DNA from: Caulobacteraceae bacterium
GTDB taxonomy: Bacteria; Pseudomonadota; Alphaproteobacteria; Caulobacterales; Caulobacteraceae
NCBI GenBank assembly: GCA_030446805.1
Contig: JAUJMO010000002.1
Span: 423,425-487,424, forward strand
DNA: 64,000 bases
Reading direction: 5' to 3'
How positions within the stretch are numbered: position 1 is the stretch's first letter; every line of letters begins with the position of its first letter. The notes beneath the pieces are model-generated. The model did not search any database, was not told the origin of the DNA, and was given only the letters and a program-made list of their open reading frames with translations. A program made the translations under genes and the position numbers. This document shows, one piece after another, positions 63,572-64,000 of this stretch.

Positions 63572-64000
63572 GGCAATGGACGATCGACGCCTTCGCCGCG
63601 GCGCCTTTCCGCGGCAACCCGGCCTGTGTGGTGGAGCCCTTCGGCGAATGGCCCAACCCGGGGTGGATGCAGGCCCTGGCCATGGAGAACAACCAGGCCG
63701 AGACCGCCTTTCTGCTCCGCACGGAGGAGCCGGGTCGCTACGGCCTACGCTGGTTCACGCCGACGCAGGAGGTGGAGCTGTGCGGCCACGCCACCCTGGC
63801 CTCGGCCCACGCCCTGATGGTCGAATTGGGCGAAGGCGCGGAGCAGATTCGGTTCGACACCCTCTCCGGCGAATTGATCGTGGGGGGGCAGGGGGACCGC
63901 TACGAGATGGACCTCCCCGCCGACCCGCCCCGCCGGACAACCGTTCCCGACGGACTCGAGGAGGCGGTTCGAGCCCCGATCAAGGAAGCGTGGGCGGGCC
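63568..64000 (+). CDS. PhzF family isomerase (3' end outside window)
   Basis: First about 144 residues of a PhzF-family protein (phenazine biosynthesis-like, diaminopimelate epimerase fold). It starts [21 protein letters not shown] and has the catalytic-glutamate segment [12 protein letters not shown] (E around 45) and [22 protein letters not shown]. Most PhzF relatives are not phenazine enzymes; the actual reaction is unknown. ATG 63568 overlaps thiD stop by 4 nt. Cut by the right edge. Confidence 0.9.
   Translation, partial: MRQWTIDAFAAAPFRGNPACVVEPFGEWPNPGWMQALAMENNQAETAFLLRTEEPGRYGLRWFTPTQEVELCGHATLASAHALMVELGEGAEQIRFDTLSGELIVGGQGDRYEMDLPADPPRRTTVPDGLEEAVRAPIKEAWAG

Overview
The window is about 64 kb of very GC-rich, densely coding DNA from an alphaproteobacterium, most likely a member of the Caulobacteraceae (Caulobacter, Phenylobacterium or Brevundimonas type; genus not resolved). 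The main grounds are a GAAC-N7-GAAC direct-repeat LexA box in front of an imuA-imuB-dnaE2 mutasome, a palindromic Zur-type box between a TonB receptor and a zur-like gene, an alphaproteobacterial-type HisRS next to hisZ and hisG, large TonB-dependent receptors, DUF2093, DUF4170 and SapC proteins, and very many 4-nt ATGA/GTGA gene overlaps. No rRNA, tRNA, CRISPR array, insertion sequence or prophage was recognised.

Region 1 (1-13.4 kb) is a mix of housekeeping and accessory genes: alpha/beta hydrolase (partial), rimO, a lectin-like lipoprotein, glutamine-dependent nadE, an AlkB-like oxygenase, an FAH-family hydrolase, a family 2 glycosyltransferase, a hybrid histidine kinase, an MHS-type transporter and a PilZ-receiver protein. 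Between these genes lie three gene relics: the C-terminal ATP-binding end of a histidine kinase (4995-5111), an isoaspartyl peptidase/asparaginase that lost its catalytic centre (7670-8168), and a short imuB fragment (13062-13198).

Region 2 (13.4-30 kb) holds a 1203-aa TonB receptor, a pair of overlapping regulators (a winged-helix response regulator whose receiver has lost its key residues, and a MarR-like protein), a divergent CadC-like membrane protein with a beta-propeller, a lone receiver, the SOS mutasome imuA-imuB-dnaE2 with its LexA site, and the zinc pair znuD-like receptor/zur sharing a Zur box.

Region 3 (30-45 kb) is mainly core metabolism: ppa, a SapC protein, a DsbD-like thiol reductase, pgi (its 5' end overlaps a divergent gene), the hisS-hisZ-hisG operon, an M13 peptidase, purD and a secreted amidohydrolase.

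Region 4 (45-58 kb) is an outer-membrane lipid A block. msbA, a DUF374 acyltransferase, waaA and lpxK form a tightly overlapping operon; a CX5R phosphatase resembling Caulobacter CtpA is divergent to it, and an lpxL-type acyltransferase lies further on. Between them are pmbA-cysQ, several very small proteins, a MAPEG protein, ubiD and a CADD-like iron oxygenase that keeps the residues used by chlamydial CADD to make p-aminobenzoate.

Region 5 (58-64 kb) has a receiver protein, DUF2093, an MFS transporter and an ftsH-folP-thiD-phzF operon running off the right edge. The CADD-like gene lies about 5 kb from folP, the step that consumes p-aminobenzoate, which makes it the best candidate for less-studied biochemistry in the window.
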